Source: JAHEJE01 sp965216335 (GTDB taxonomy: Bacteria > Pseudomonadota > Alphaproteobacteria > Rhizobiales > Aestuariivirgaceae). Taken from it: DNA of 64,000 nt. The stretch is from contig OZ244154.1 of assembly GCA_965216335.1 (NCBI GenBank), positions 3,658,001-3,722,000 of the forward strand, written 5' to 3'. Under the pieces are notes generated by a model. The model did not search any database, had not been told where the DNA came from, and was given only the letters and a program-made list of their open reading frames with translations. Both the position numbers and the translations under genes were made by a program. Below are positions 46,484 through 55,299 of this stretch, piece by piece. Position 1 is the first letter of the stretch. Each line of letters starts with the position of its first letter.

Positions 46484-47071
46484 CTACGCGTGGCCGGCTT
46501 CGGCGGACAGCATCGAGATGTCGATGCCGAGTTTGTTCAACGCCGCCAGGTAGCGTTCCTCGATGTCTGTGTCGAACAACAGACCCTCGTCGGCCTCGCA
46601 GTGCAGCCAGCCATTGTGCTGGATTTCGTTTTCCAGCTGGCCCGGCGCCCACCCGGCATAGCCCAGCGCCAGCAGCGCCTGGCGCGGCCCTTCGCCGCTG
46701 GCGATGGCGCGCAACACGTCCAGCGTCGCCGTCAGTCCGACCTTCCCGTCGATCGGCAATGTGCAGTCGTCAACGAAGTAGTCGGTGGTGTGCAGCACGA
46801 ACCCGCGGCCCGTCTCGACCGGCCCGCCGAACTGAACATGGATGTCGTCCACATCGCGGGCCAGGTCGATCTGCTCGCCCGCGCCGGTGATGTTCAAGCG
46901 CTTCAGCATTTCCGAAAACGTGATGTCGTCCGCCGTCTTGTTGATCACCAGACCCATCGCGCCATCTTCGGAATGGGCGCAGATGAAGATGACCGAACGT
47001 TCGAACCGCGGATCGCCGATGCCGGGCATCGCGATCAGTATCTGGCCATCCATGTAATGCGGTCGTGTCAT
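46484..47071 (-). CDS. YqgE/AlgH family protein (DUF179)
   Basis: The 195-residue product is a UPF0301/YqgE family protein of unknown function. Diagnostic segments are MDGQILIAMPGIGDPRFERS at the N-terminus, HSEDGAMGLVINK, VQFGGPVETGRGFVLHT and LGYAGWAPGQLENEIQHNGW. The ATG at 47071 gives the usual length; the open frame extends to a TTG at 47107. It is transcribed towards the HAD hydrolase and away from the DsbD-like gene. Confidence 0.92.
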   Translation of the reverse strand: MTRPHYMDGQILIAMPGIGDPRFERSVIFICAHSEDGAMGLVINKTADDITFSEMLKRLNITGAGEQIDLARDVDDIHVQFGGPVETGRGFVLHTTDYFVDDCTLPIDGKVGLTATLDVLRAIASGEGPRQALLALGYAGWAPGQLENEIQHNGWLHCEADEGLLFDTDIEERYLAALNKLGIDISMLSAEAGHA

Positions 47072-47285
47072 GTTTTCGATTTGCGACCTGCCTTTCAAGC
47101 GCGCCAAAGCCTAGCGCGGATCGCTGATCGGATAAAGTCCCCGCCCGTTGCCTGCTCAATCATGCCGATGAACTGACGGGATTGTGATTCGTATGCGATC
47201 GTACCACCCTCCATACCTAACGCCGTATATACCAGTTCGCCGGTATCATACCTTGATGTCGCTCAATAGGGATTCATATCGAACC

Positions 47286-48101
47286 ATGCGCTGGCCAATT
47301 CTGATTGCGGCTCTGTGGTCTTTTTTGCCCCCGGTTGCCGTTGCCGGCGAGATCGGCCGGAGCGCCGTGTTCGATCATTCGACGGTCCGGCTGCTGCGTG
47401 GCGCGTTCGACGGTGCGAGCTGGACCGCCGGTGTCGAGCTGGTGCTGCCGGGCGATTGGAAGACCTACTGGAAAGTGCCCGGCGAGGCTGGCATCCCGCC
47501 GGACTTCGACTGGTCTAAGTCGCAGAATGCCGGCCAGGTTTCCGTGCTTTGGCCGGCCCCGAAGCGCTACTACGACGCCGCCGGCGAAAGCATCGGCTAC
47601 AAGCACCGCGTCGTCTTCCCGCTCACCGTCACACCTGTCGAGGCCTCCAGCCCCGTACGCTTGCATCTGAAGCTGTTCTACGCTGTGTGCGACGACATCT
47701 GCGTACCCGGCCAGGCCGAGGTCGCGGCTGAGCTGTCTGCCAGGGATGGCGTGGCAGACGAGGCCGGAACGATTGCAGCGTTTGCCGCCAGGTCGCCGGC
47801 CCCCACCCATGATCGCATCACCATATCCGATGTGTCGCTTGCCGATGCCGGGGCGGCAAAGCCCTATCTCGACGTCCACGTCACCGGCCTTGCTCAAGAC
47901 GAACAGGCCGACGTGTTCGTCGAAGGCCCGCCGCTTGCCTATTTCCGCAAACCGTCGATGCAACCGGTCGACGATGGTGCCCGCACCTACCGCCTGCACA
48001 TCGACGGCATCTCCTCGACTGCCGAGTTCGCCGGCAAGGATATAGAGGTTGTTCTGGTTGCACCCTCTGCTGCGCTTGTCCGCAAGGTCAGGATCGATTA
48101 A
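47286..48101 (+). CDS. Periplasmic DsbD N-terminal-like (thiol:disulfide interchange) domain protein
   Basis: The protein has a signal peptide (ALWSFLPPVAVAG, about residues 8-20) and then a domain similar to the N-terminal, disulfide-accepting part of DsbD. The paired cysteines appear in FYAVCDDICVPGQAEV (about residues 135-150), the usual DsbD-alpha arrangement. No membrane-embedded or thioredoxin domain follows, so a partner elsewhere must supply reductant. The ATG at 47286 gives the signal peptide directly; other starts are possible upstream to 47184. A peroxiredoxin gene follows 42 bases downstream, consistent with a redox role. Confidence 0.82.
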   Translation: MRWPILIAALWSFLPPVAVAGEIGRSAVFDHSTVRLLRGAFDGASWTAGVELVLPGDWKTYWKVPGEAGIPPDFDWSKSQNAGQVSVLWPAPKRYYDAAGESIGYKHRVVFPLTVTPVEASSPVRLHLKLFYAVCDDICVPGQAEVAAELSARDGVADEAGTIAAFAARSPAPTHDRITISDVSLADAGAAKPYLDVHVTGLAQDEQADVFVEGPPLAYFRKPSMQPVDDGARTYRLHIDGISSTAEFAGKDIEVVLVAPSAALVRKVRID

Positions 48102-48143
48102 GACCTCCTGAACACCAGCAAACGAACGAGAGGAAGCCGACCA

Positions 48144-48629
48144 ATGGCTATTGCAGCAGGCGAAATGTTGCCGGACGTGGCGCTGACCACCATGACGGCG
48201 GAAGGTCCGACGCAAATCTCCACCCGCGACTTCTTCGCCGGCAAGAAGGCGGTGCTGTTTGCCGTGCCCGGCGCGTTCACGCCGACCTGCCACAGCAAGC
48301 ACCTGCCCGGTTTCGTCGGCAATGCCGACGCCCTCAAAGCCAAGGGCGTCGACGTGATCGCCTGCGTTTCGGTCAACGATGTCTTCGTTCTCGACGCCTG
48401 GGCAAAACAGTCCGGCGCCGATGGCACGATCACTTTCCTGGCTGACGGCAATGGCGAGTTCACCCGCGCCATCGGCATGCAGCTCGATGCCTCCGGCTTC
48501 GGCATGGGCGAACGTTCGCTGCGCTACGCCATGCTGATCGATGATGGCCGCGTCAGTGCCGTCCATACCGAACCGCAGGCCGGCCAGGCAGAGGAAAGCA
48601 GCGCCGAAAAGATGCTGGCTATTCTGTAA
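48144..48629 (+). CDS. Peroxiredoxin, Prx5 type
   Basis: The 161-residue enzyme reduces hydrogen peroxide and organic hydroperoxides. The peroxidatic cysteine is C49 in VPGAFTPTCHSKHLPG, and the length and the FGMGERSLRYAMLIDDG C-terminal region are those of the Prx5 family. Only one other cysteine is conserved (near C75 in VIACVSVND), so the resolving partner may be glutathione or a thioredoxin. GAGAGGAAG precedes the ATG. Its 3' end overlaps rnhA by 11 bases on the opposite strand, an arrangement common in related genomes. Confidence 0.95.
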   Translation: MAIAAGEMLPDVALTTMTAEGPTQISTRDFFAGKKAVLFAVPGAFTPTCHSKHLPGFVGNADALKAKGVDVIACVSVNDVFVLDAWAKQSGADGTITFLADGNGEFTRAIGMQLDASGFGMGERSLRYAMLIDDGRVSAVHTEPQAGQAEESSAEKMLAIL

Positions 48630-49092
48630 CGCGAGCGTTGCGCCGGCCACGCTTGAAGGGCGCCATGCCGGCCCGTGCGAGTTCGTCGGCCCGTTCGTTT
48701 TCGGGATGTCCGGCGTGGCCTTTCACCCAGTGCCAGTCGACCTCATGGCGCTCAAGCGCGGCATCGAGCGCCTGCCAGAGTTCGGCATTCTTCACCGGCT
48801 TTTTCGCCGCCGTGCGCCAGCCGTTGCCGCGCCAGCGCCTGATCCACTTGGTAATGCCGTCCTTGACATAGGACGAGTCGGTGTAGAGATCGACATGGCA
48901 CGGCCGGGTCAGCGCCTCCAGTGCCTCGATTGCGGCGGTCAGCTCCATGCGGTTGTTGGTTGTCGAGGCCTCGCCGCCCGAAAGCTCCTTTTCCGTTGCC
49001 CCGAACCGCAGCAGAACACCCCAGCCGCCCGGGCCGGGATTGCCCGAGCATGCCCCGTCGGTAAAGATTTCCACCTGCGCCGCTTCGCTCAT
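48619..49092 (-). CDS. rnhA: Ribonuclease HI
   Basis: RNase HI cleaves the RNA of RNA-DNA hybrids during replication. The 157-residue product shows the metal-binding acidic residues: FTDGACSGNPGPGGWG (about residues 10-25), the glutamate in NNRMELTAAIEAL, YTDSSYVKDGI and HAGHPENERADELA. The ATG at 49092 overlaps the ispH stop as ATGA, so translation is coupled. In relatives thrB usually lies between ispH and rnhA; it is absent here. Confidence 0.97.
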   Translation of the reverse strand: MSEAAQVEIFTDGACSGNPGPGGWGVLLRFGATEKELSGGEASTTNNRMELTAAIEALEALTRPCHVDLYTDSSYVKDGITKWIRRWRGNGWRTAAKKPVKNAELWQALDAALERHEVDWHWVKGHAGHPENERADELARAGMAPFKRGRRNARVTE

Positions 49093-50081
49093 CCGCGCGC
49101 ACCGGCCTCGCTGGCCTCGTTTTCGCGGCGCAGTTGCCGCGGCAGCTTGAACGATACATGCTCCTCGCGCGTGCGAACCGTCTCGACCGCCACGTTGAAC
49201 CGTTCGCGAAACGCCTCGATCACCTCGTTCACCAGCACTTCCGGCGCCGATGCCCCGGCGGTAATGCCAAGCGTGCGGACATCCTTCACCCGGCTCCAGT
49301 CGATCTCTGCCCCGCGCTGCACCAGCATCGAGTTCTCGCATCCGGTCTTCCTGGCCACCTCGACCAGCCGCTGAGAATTCGAGCTGTTCGGCGCCCCGAC
49401 CACCAGCAGCATGTCGCAGCGCGGCGCGATTTCCTTGACCACCTCCTGCCGGTTGGTGGTCGCATAGCAGATATCTTCCTTGTGCGGCCCGGCGATCCCG
49501 GGAAACCGGCGCTTGAGAACGTCGATGATGCTCGCCGTATCGTCGACCGACAGCGTCGTCTGGGTGATGTAGGCCAGCTGCGAGGGGTCGCGCGGCGTGA
49601 AAGTCTCGGCATCTTCCTCCGTCTCGATCAGCGTGATCGCGCCGTCGGGCAGTTGCCCCATCGTGCCGATGACCTCCGGATGTCCGGCATGGCCGATCAG
49701 CAGGATGTCGTGCCCGTCGGTGTGGTGCCGGGCCGCTTCCATATGCACTTTCGACACCAGCGGGCAGGTCGCATCGAGATAGAACAGCTTGCGCTCGACG
49801 GCATCCGCAGGCACCGACTTGGGAACCCCGTGGGCCGAGAAGATCACCGGATGGTCGCCGTCCGGCACCTCGTCCAGTTCTTCCACGAACACCGCCCCCT
49901 TGGCCTTCAGGTCCTCGACGACAAACCGGTTGTGGACGATTTCATGGCGCACGTAGACCGGTTTCCCGTGCAGTTCCAGCGCCCGCTCGACGATATCGAT
50001 AGCGCGCACGACACCGGCGCAAAAGCCGCGGGGCGCCGCCAGCAGAACGGTCAACGGGGGCAGGGAGGAGGTGTCGCTCAT
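49089..50081 (-). CDS. ispH: 4-hydroxy-3-methylbut-2-enyl diphosphate reductase
   Basis: IspH makes IPP and DMAPP, the last step of the MEP isoprenoid pathway, using a [4Fe-4S] cluster. The 330-residue product shows the cluster cysteines in PRGFCAGVVRA (near residue 17), DATCPLVSKVH and NSSNSQRLVEVA segments, and conserved histidines in IVHN and SAHGVP. The ATG at 50081 gives MSDTSSLPPLTVLLAAPRGF; the longer frame has no family similarity. It faces the glycine riboswitch and gcvT divergently. Confidence 0.97.
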   Translation of the reverse strand: MSDTSSLPPLTVLLAAPRGFCAGVVRAIDIVERALELHGKPVYVRHEIVHNRFVVEDLKAKGAVFVEELDEVPDGDHPVIFSAHGVPKSVPADAVERKLFYLDATCPLVSKVHMEAARHHTDGHDILLIGHAGHPEVIGTMGQLPDGAITLIETEEDAETFTPRDPSQLAYITQTTLSVDDTASIIDVLKRRFPGIAGPHKEDICYATTNRQEVVKEIAPRCDMLLVVGAPNSSNSQRLVEVARKTGCENSMLVQRGAEIDWSRVKDVRTLGITAGASAPEVLVNEVIEAFRERFNVAVETVRTREEHVSFKLPRQLRRENEASEAGARG

Positions 50082-50250
50082 GTCATGGTCCAGGCTGATC
50101 AGATGACCGGTACATGGAAGCCCCAACCACGCCTTGTCAAGCACAGCCTGCCCGCCACGATGGTTTTCCGTGCCCGAAAGGCACCTGCGGCAGCTTGACA
50201 CATGTAGACAACTGGATAGTGTGAGCGAGGCGGGTTATCAACATGATCGA

Positions 50251-50455
50251 TCCCAAGCGGGAGAGACCCAGTACGCAATTTGCGGCCGGGCGCCGAAGGA
50301 GCAACCGCCCCGGAAACTCTCAGGCAACAAGGACCGCCACGGATCACATCTCTGGAGAGCAGGGGCCGCCATGGCCGCTCACCGAAGGGGGTAAGCCGCA
50401 GGCGCACACCGCCGGCCGGCGAAATCTCTCAGGTTCATGACAGAGGGGGCCGGTC
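50251..50455 (+). promoter_or_regulatory. Tandem glycine riboswitch controlling gcvTHP
   Basis: Two glycine aptamers lie in series. The first runs from GCGGGAGAGACCC through GGCGCCGAAGGAGCAA and AACTCTCAGGCA to about 50335. The second runs from TCTCTGGAGAGC through TCACCGAAGGGGGTAAGC and AAATCTCTCAGGTTC to GACAGAGGGGGC near 50450. The conserved CCGAAGG-GCAA and CTCTCAGG cores are diagnostic. It ends about 45 bases before gcvT. In this family glycine binding usually turns the cleavage operon on; whether it acts at transcription or translation here is not clear from the sequence. Confidence 0.96.
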
Positions 50456-50497
50456 CAGATGCGTGGATCGTGCAACCAATGACGCCAGGGAGAGAAC

Positions 50498-51646
50498 ATG
50501 TCTGGGGATACATCCGATACCGCTTTGCAGCGAACACCGCTCTATGAGAACCATGTAGCGCTTGGCGCCCGCATGGTACCGTTCACCGGTTACGAGATGC
50601 CGCTGCAGTATTCCGGCATCATGGCCGAACACACCCACACGCGCGCCTCAGCCGGCCTGTTCGATGTGTCGCACATGGGACAGACCTGGTTGAAGGGGCC
50701 GGACCATGAGACCACCGCCAGAGCGCTTGAAACGCTGGTTCCCGGCGAAATCCTCGGTCTTGAGCCCGGCCAGCAGCGCTATACCCAGCTTCTCAACGCC
50801 GACGGCGGCATTCTCGACGACCTGATGGTCACCCGGCCCGCCATGCCCGAGCTCGACGGCTGGCTCTATGTCGTGCTTAACGCTGCCTGCAAGGATGCCG
50901 ACCGCGCCCATATCGCCGCCAATCTGCCGGATGGCGTGACCATCGAAGCTATGGACGACGTGGCGCTGATGGCTCTGCAGGGCCCCAAGTCCGAAGCGGT
51001 CCTGGAACGCATCGCGCCTGGCGTTGCCGGTCTCGCCTTCATGTCCGGCAACGGCTTTGCCTGCATGCTGGATGGTGAAGACACCCACATTTATGTATCC
51101 CGCTCCGGTTACAGCGGTGAGGACGGTTACGAGATCTCCTGCAAGAACGCCCATGCCAGTGCCTTGTGGTCGGCCATCCTGGCTGAGCCGGAAGTCGAGC
51201 CGGTCGGGCTCGGTGCGCGCGATTCCCTGCGTCTCGAAGCCGGCCTTTGCCTCTATGGCAACGACATCGACGAGACCACCAGTCCGGTGGAAGCCGGCCT
51301 TTTGTGGTCGATCGGCAAGCGCCGCCGCACCGAAGGCGGCTTTCCCGGCGCCGCGCGCATCCAGGGCGAAATCGCCAACGGTGCAACCCGCCGCCTCGTC
51401 GGCCTGAAGGTAACGGGCAGGGCGCCGGCCCGCCAGGGCACCGTCATCGCCGCCAAGGACGGCAGCGAAATCGGCACCGTCACATCCGGCGGCTTCGGCC
51501 CCACTGTCGAGGCCCCCGTGGCCATGGGCTACGTGGCCATCGATGCCGCCAAGCCGGGCACCGAGGTCGATCTCATGGTGCGCGGCAGGGCCTTGCCGGC
51601 GACCGTGGAAAAAATGCCGTTTATCACCCCGGGCTACAAGCGCTAG
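50498..51646 (+). CDS. gcvT: Aminomethyltransferase, T protein of the glycine cleavage system
   Basis: GcvT transfers the aminomethyl carbon from lipoyl-GcvH to tetrahydrofolate, releasing ammonia. The 382-residue product shows MVPFTGYEMPLQYSGI near residues 26-41, GLFDVSHMGQ (about 53-62), and the folate-binding SGYSGEDGYEIS segment near residues 205-216. AGGGAGAG lies just before the ATG. It is first in the gcvT-gcvH-gcvP operon, directly under the tandem glycine riboswitch. Confidence 0.97.
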   Translation: MSGDTSDTALQRTPLYENHVALGARMVPFTGYEMPLQYSGIMAEHTHTRASAGLFDVSHMGQTWLKGPDHETTARALETLVPGEILGLEPGQQRYTQLLNADGGILDDLMVTRPAMPELDGWLYVVLNAACKDADRAHIAANLPDGVTIEAMDDVALMALQGPKSEAVLERIAPGVAGLAFMSGNGFACMLDGEDTHIYVSRSGYSGEDGYEISCKNAHASALWSAILAEPEVEPVGLGARDSLRLEAGLCLYGNDIDETTSPVEAGLLWSIGKRRRTEGGFPGAARIQGEIANGATRRLVGLKVTGRAPARQGTVIAAKDGSEIGTVTSGGFGPTVEAPVAMGYVAIDAAKPGTEVDLMVRGRALPATVEKMPFITPGYKR

Positions 51647-51697
51647 GATCAAATTGAAACAATCATCGTCTTTCGAGAAATCAGGAGGGAACCAACC

Positions 51698-52075
51698 ATG
51701 TCAAAGACGCTTTACACCGAAGACCACGAATGGATTGCCGTTGACGGCGATGTCGCCACCATCGGCATCACCGATCACGCCCAGGAACAACTCGGCGATA
51801 TCGTGTTCGTCGAACTGCCGGAAACCGGAAAGTCGGTCGCCAAGGGCGATGAGGCCGCGGTTCTCGAGTCCGTCAAAGCCGCCAGTGAAGTCTATGCCCC
51901 CCTCACCGGCGAGATCGTCGAAACCAATGGCGATTTGGAAGCCGAACCCGCCAAGGTCAACGAAGACGCCGAAGGCAGCGCCTGGTTCGTCAAGATCAAA
52001 CTTTCCAACGCCTCCGAGCTCGAAGGTCTGATGGACGCCGAGGCCTACAAGGCGTTCGTCGAGGCCAACGGCTGA
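51698..52075 (+). CDS. gcvH: Glycine cleavage system H protein
   Basis: GcvH carries the lipoyl arm that shuttles the aminomethyl group among P, T and L proteins. The 125-residue product has the lipoyl lysine K60 within VLESVKAASEVYAPLTGEI, the canonical lipoylation context, and the DHEWI N-terminal segment. An AGGAGGG precedes the ATG. It lies between gcvT (51 bases upstream) and gcvP (79 bases downstream). Confidence 0.98.
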   Translation: MSKTLYTEDHEWIAVDGDVATIGITDHAQEQLGDIVFVELPETGKSVAKGDEAAVLESVKAASEVYAPLTGEIVETNGDLEAEPAKVNEDAEGSAWFVKIKLSNASELEGLMDAEAYKAFVEANG

Positions 52076-52154
52076 TCCGCTGACATTGTAGTTCGTTAGA
52101 TAACAGGCCGGCCGCGAAAGGGTGTCGGCTGGCCAACACAAGGGAACAGGGAAC

Positions 52155-55061
52155 ATGGCAGACGCACGCCCCCGCCTGACCGATCTGCAGTCAGGTGCTA
52201 ACTTCATCCCCCGCCACATCGGCCCGCGCGAGGACGAAGTCGCAGAAATGCTCGAAGTCCTCGGCGCCAAGTCGCTCGATGCCTTTATCGACGATGTCAT
52301 ACCGGCCGACATCCGCACCGAACGGCCGCTCAACCTGCCGGTTGCGCTCAGCGAGCGCAACGCCCTGTCGGACCTGCGCCGCATGGCCACCCGCAACCAT
52401 GCCTTCACCTCGATGATCGGCATGGGCTACTACGGCTGCGTCACGCCCAAGGTCGTGCTGCGCCGCCTGATGGAAAGCCCCGGCTGGTACACCGCCTACA
52501 CACCCTACCAGGCTGAAGTCAGCCAGGGCCGGCTTGAAGCCCTGCTCAACTATCAGCAGATGGTCCAGGACCTGACCGGCTTCGCCATGGCCAATGCATC
52601 CTTGCTCGATGAGGGCACGGCCGCCGCCGAGGCGATGGCCATGGCCAAGCGCGTCTCCAAGAAGCAGACCTCGGCCTTCTTCGTCGACGCCGACACCCAC
52701 CCGCAGACGATCGCCGTGATCAAGACCCGCGCCGATGCCTTCGGCTATGAGATCATCACCGGCGACCCGGAAACCGACCTCAATCCCGACGCGGTGTTCG
52801 GAGCGCTCTTGTCCTATCCCGGCTCCAGCGGCGTCATCCGCGACTTCCGCAAGATCATCAAGGCCCTGCACGCCGCTAACGCCATGGCCATCATGGCCAC
52901 CGACCTGTTGGCGCTGGCTCTGCTCACCCCGCCGGCGGAACTCGGCGCCGACGTCGCCATCGGCTCGGCCCAGCGTTTCGGCGTCCCGATGGGCTACGGC
53001 GGCCCGCACGCCGCGTTCTTTGCAACCCATGAAGAGCACAAGCGCGTCATTCCCGGGCGCATCATCGGCGTTTCTGTGGATTCGAACGGCAAGCGCGCCC
53101 TGCGCATGGCCCTGCAGACCCGCGAACAGCACATCCGCCGCGAAAAGGCCACCTCGAACATCTGCACCGCCCAGGTGCTACTGGCTGTCATTGCCGGCAT
53201 GTTCGCTGTCTATCACGGGCCGAAGGGCATCCTGAAGATCGCCCGCCGCGCCAACCTGCTCGCAGAGATATGCGCCAAGGTGATCACCGACTATGGCTAC
53301 GAAGTCGTCACCAAATCGTTCTTCGACACCATCACCATCCATGCCCCCGGCCGTGCCAATGCCATCGCCGCCAAGGCCCGCGAGCAGCGCATCAACCTGC
53401 GCGTCGTCGATGGCGATCATCTCGGCATCTCGTTCGACCAGACCACACGGCGCTCAGAGGTCGACCGCCTGCTGAGCTGCTTCCGCCGCGCCGGCACGCC
53501 GAAGCCGAACCTGGACGAGATCGACAACACCGTCGAGCACGCCATCCCGGAGGCCCTGCGCCGCACCAGCGACTTCCTCACCCATCCGGTGTTCTCGCTG
53601 TACCACAGTGAAACCGAGATGCTGCGTTACATGCGCCAGCTTCAGGCCAAGGACGTCGCGCTTGACCGCTCGATGATCCCGCTCGGCTCGTGCACCATGA
53701 AACTGAATGCCACCACCCAGATGATCCCGATCACCTGGAAGGAGTTCGCCATGGTGCATCCGTTTGCGCCGCTCGAGCAGACGCAAGGCTACCAGCACCT
53801 GTTCGAGGACGTGGAATCGATGCTGTGCGAGATCACTGGTTTCGATGCCGTGTCCCTGCAGCCCAACGCTGGCAGCCAGGGTGAATACGCCGGCCTGCTC
53901 GCCATCCGCCACTATCACGAGGCCAACGGCGAGGGCCATCGCAACATCTGCATCATCCCGCGCTCGTCGCACGGCACCAATCCGGCCTCGGCGATCATGG
54001 CCGGGCTGCAGGTGGTCGTCGTCAATACCGATGACGAGGGCAACGTCGATGTCGCGGACCTCAAGGCCAAGGCCGAACAGCACAGCGACAACCTCGCCGC
54101 GCTGATGATCACGTATCCCTCGACCCACGGTGTGTTCGAAACCGCGATCCGCGAGATCTGCGATACCATCCACAAGCATGGCGGCCAGGTCTATCTTGAC
54201 GGTGCCAACCTCAACGCCATGGTCGGGCTTGTCCGCCCGGCCGAGATCGGCGGCGATGTCTGCCACATGAACCTGCACAAGACCTTCTGCATTCCCCATG
54301 GCGGCGGCGGCCCCGGTGTCGGTCCGATCGGCGTTAAGGCGCATCTTGCCCGCTTCCTGCCCGACCACAGCGTCGTGGCCGGCGTCAACCCGGCTGCCGG
54401 CAACCAGCAGACCATCGGTCAGGTCTCCGCCGCTCCCTGGGGCTCGGCATCGATCCTGCCGATCTCCTGGGCCTACATCGCCATGATGGGTCCCGAGGGT
54501 CTCACCGAGGCCACCAAGATCGCCATCCTCAGCGCCAACTACGTTGCCCACCGGCTCAACGACCATTTCCCGGTCGTCTACACCGGCCCCGGCGGCCACG
54601 TGGCGCACGAGTGCATTATCGATATGCGCAATCTCAAGGAGACCTGCGGCATCAACGCTGAGGACATCGCCAAGCGCCTGGTCGATTACGGCTATCACGC
54701 CCCGACCATGTCGTTCCCGGTTGCCGAGACCATGATGGTCGAGCCGACCGAGTCCGAGTGCAAGGCCGAGCTTGACCGGTTCTGCGATGCCATGATCGCC
54801 ATCCGTGCCGAAGTTGCCGAGGTCGAGCAGGGCAAGGCGGACCGCGACAACAACATCCTCAAGAATGCGCCGCACACCCACAATCTTCTGCTGGAAGACT
54901 GGACGCGGCCCTATTCGCGCGAGCAGGCTTTCTTCCCGCTGCCCTACATCCGCAAGGACAAGTATTGGCCACCGGTCGGCCGCGTCGACAACGTCGCCGG
55001 CGACCGCAACCTGGTCTGCTCATGTCCGCCGATGGAGGACTACATGGAGGCCGCCGAGTAG
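52155..55061 (+). CDS. gcvP: Glycine dehydrogenase (decarboxylating), P protein
   Basis: GcvP decarboxylates glycine with PLP and passes the aminomethyl group to GcvH. At 968 residues it is the single-chain form. The PLP lysine is K709 in MNLHKTFCIPHGGGGPGVGP, and the N-terminal FIPRHIGPREDEVAEMLE is typical. The ATG at 52155 follows ACAGGGA; a GTG 33 bases upstream is in frame but less likely. The third enzyme of the cycle, the L protein, is not encoded here. A strong terminator follows the stop. Confidence 0.97.
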   Translation: MADARPRLTDLQSGANFIPRHIGPREDEVAEMLEVLGAKSLDAFIDDVIPADIRTERPLNLPVALSERNALSDLRRMATRNHAFTSMIGMGYYGCVTPKVVLRRLMESPGWYTAYTPYQAEVSQGRLEALLNYQQMVQDLTGFAMANASLLDEGTAAAEAMAMAKRVSKKQTSAFFVDADTHPQTIAVIKTRADAFGYEIITGDPETDLNPDAVFGALLSYPGSSGVIRDFRKIIKALHAANAMAIMATDLLALALLTPPAELGADVAIGSAQRFGVPMGYGGPHAAFFATHEEHKRVIPGRIIGVSVDSNGKRALRMALQTREQHIRREKATSNICTAQVLLAVIAGMFAVYHGPKGILKIARRANLLAEICAKVITDYGYEVVTKSFFDTITIHAPGRANAIAAKAREQRINLRVVDGDHLGISFDQTTRRSEVDRLLSCFRRAGTPKPNLDEIDNTVEHAIPEALRRTSDFLTHPVFSLYHSETEMLRYMRQLQAKDVALDRSMIPLGSCTMKLNATTQMIPITWKEFAMVHPFAPLEQTQGYQHLFEDVESMLCEITGFDAVSLQPNAGSQGEYAGLLAIRHYHEANGEGHRNICIIPRSSHGTNPASAIMAGLQVVVVNTDDEGNVDVADLKAKAEQHSDNLAALMITYPSTHGVFETAIREICDTIHKHGGQVYLDGANLNAMVGLVRPAEIGGDVCHMNLHKTFCIPHGGGGPGVGPIGVKAHLARFLPDHSVVAGVNPAAGNQQTIGQVSAAPWGSASILPISWAYIAMMGPEGLTEATKIAILSANYVAHRLNDHFPVVYTGPGGHVAHECIIDMRNLKETCGINAEDIAKRLVDYGYHAPTMSFPVAETMMVEPTESECKAELDRFCDAMIAIRAEVAEVEQGKADRDNNILKNAPHTHNLLLEDWTRPYSREQAFFPLPYIRKDKYWPPVGRVDNVAGDRNLVCSCPPMEDYMEAAE

Positions 55062-55092
55062 CATCCAAGATCACCAGCGCCGCAACGCTTTG

Positions 55093-55125
55093 CACCAGCC
55101 TGTTCAGCGCAGGCTGGTGTTTTTT
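55093..55125 (+). terminator. Rho-independent terminator after gcvP
   Basis: CACCAGCCTG (55093-55102) pairs perfectly with CAGGCTGGTG (55110-55119) around a seven-base loop, followed by six T residues. It lies about 30 bases after the gcvP stop and ends the glycine cleavage operon. Confidence 0.95.
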
Positions 55126-55185
55126 GCGCAAGCCTGGCGCAATGCTGCCCCGCTAACCTGAGTACCGTATCAGCGGCATTGCGTT

Positions 55186-55269
55186 TGACTCATGCCAGGA
55201 TGGAAAACCGTTGTCATTTCGGCTCGGTACAAATGTCAGAAAAGTCAAACGCCCATACCGCTGGTATCA
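55186..55269 (+). promoter_or_regulatory. Copy B of a duplicated leader element, upstream of a small membrane ORF
   Basis: This stretch matches 44287-44370 without gaps at about 76% (about 79% over its last 70 bases). The downstream hairpin is ATACC-GCT-GGTAT here and AACACT-GCT-AGTGTT in copy A: arms differ but pairing is kept and the loop is identical. The upstream hairpin is weaker in this copy (CCG/CGG only). It begins about 60 bases after the gcvP terminator and ends about 30 bases before the small ORF at 55300, so it can belong to a separate transcript. Confidence 0.6.
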
Positions 55270-55299
55270 GTTGCGAACATGCACTTCGTGAAAGGACTC

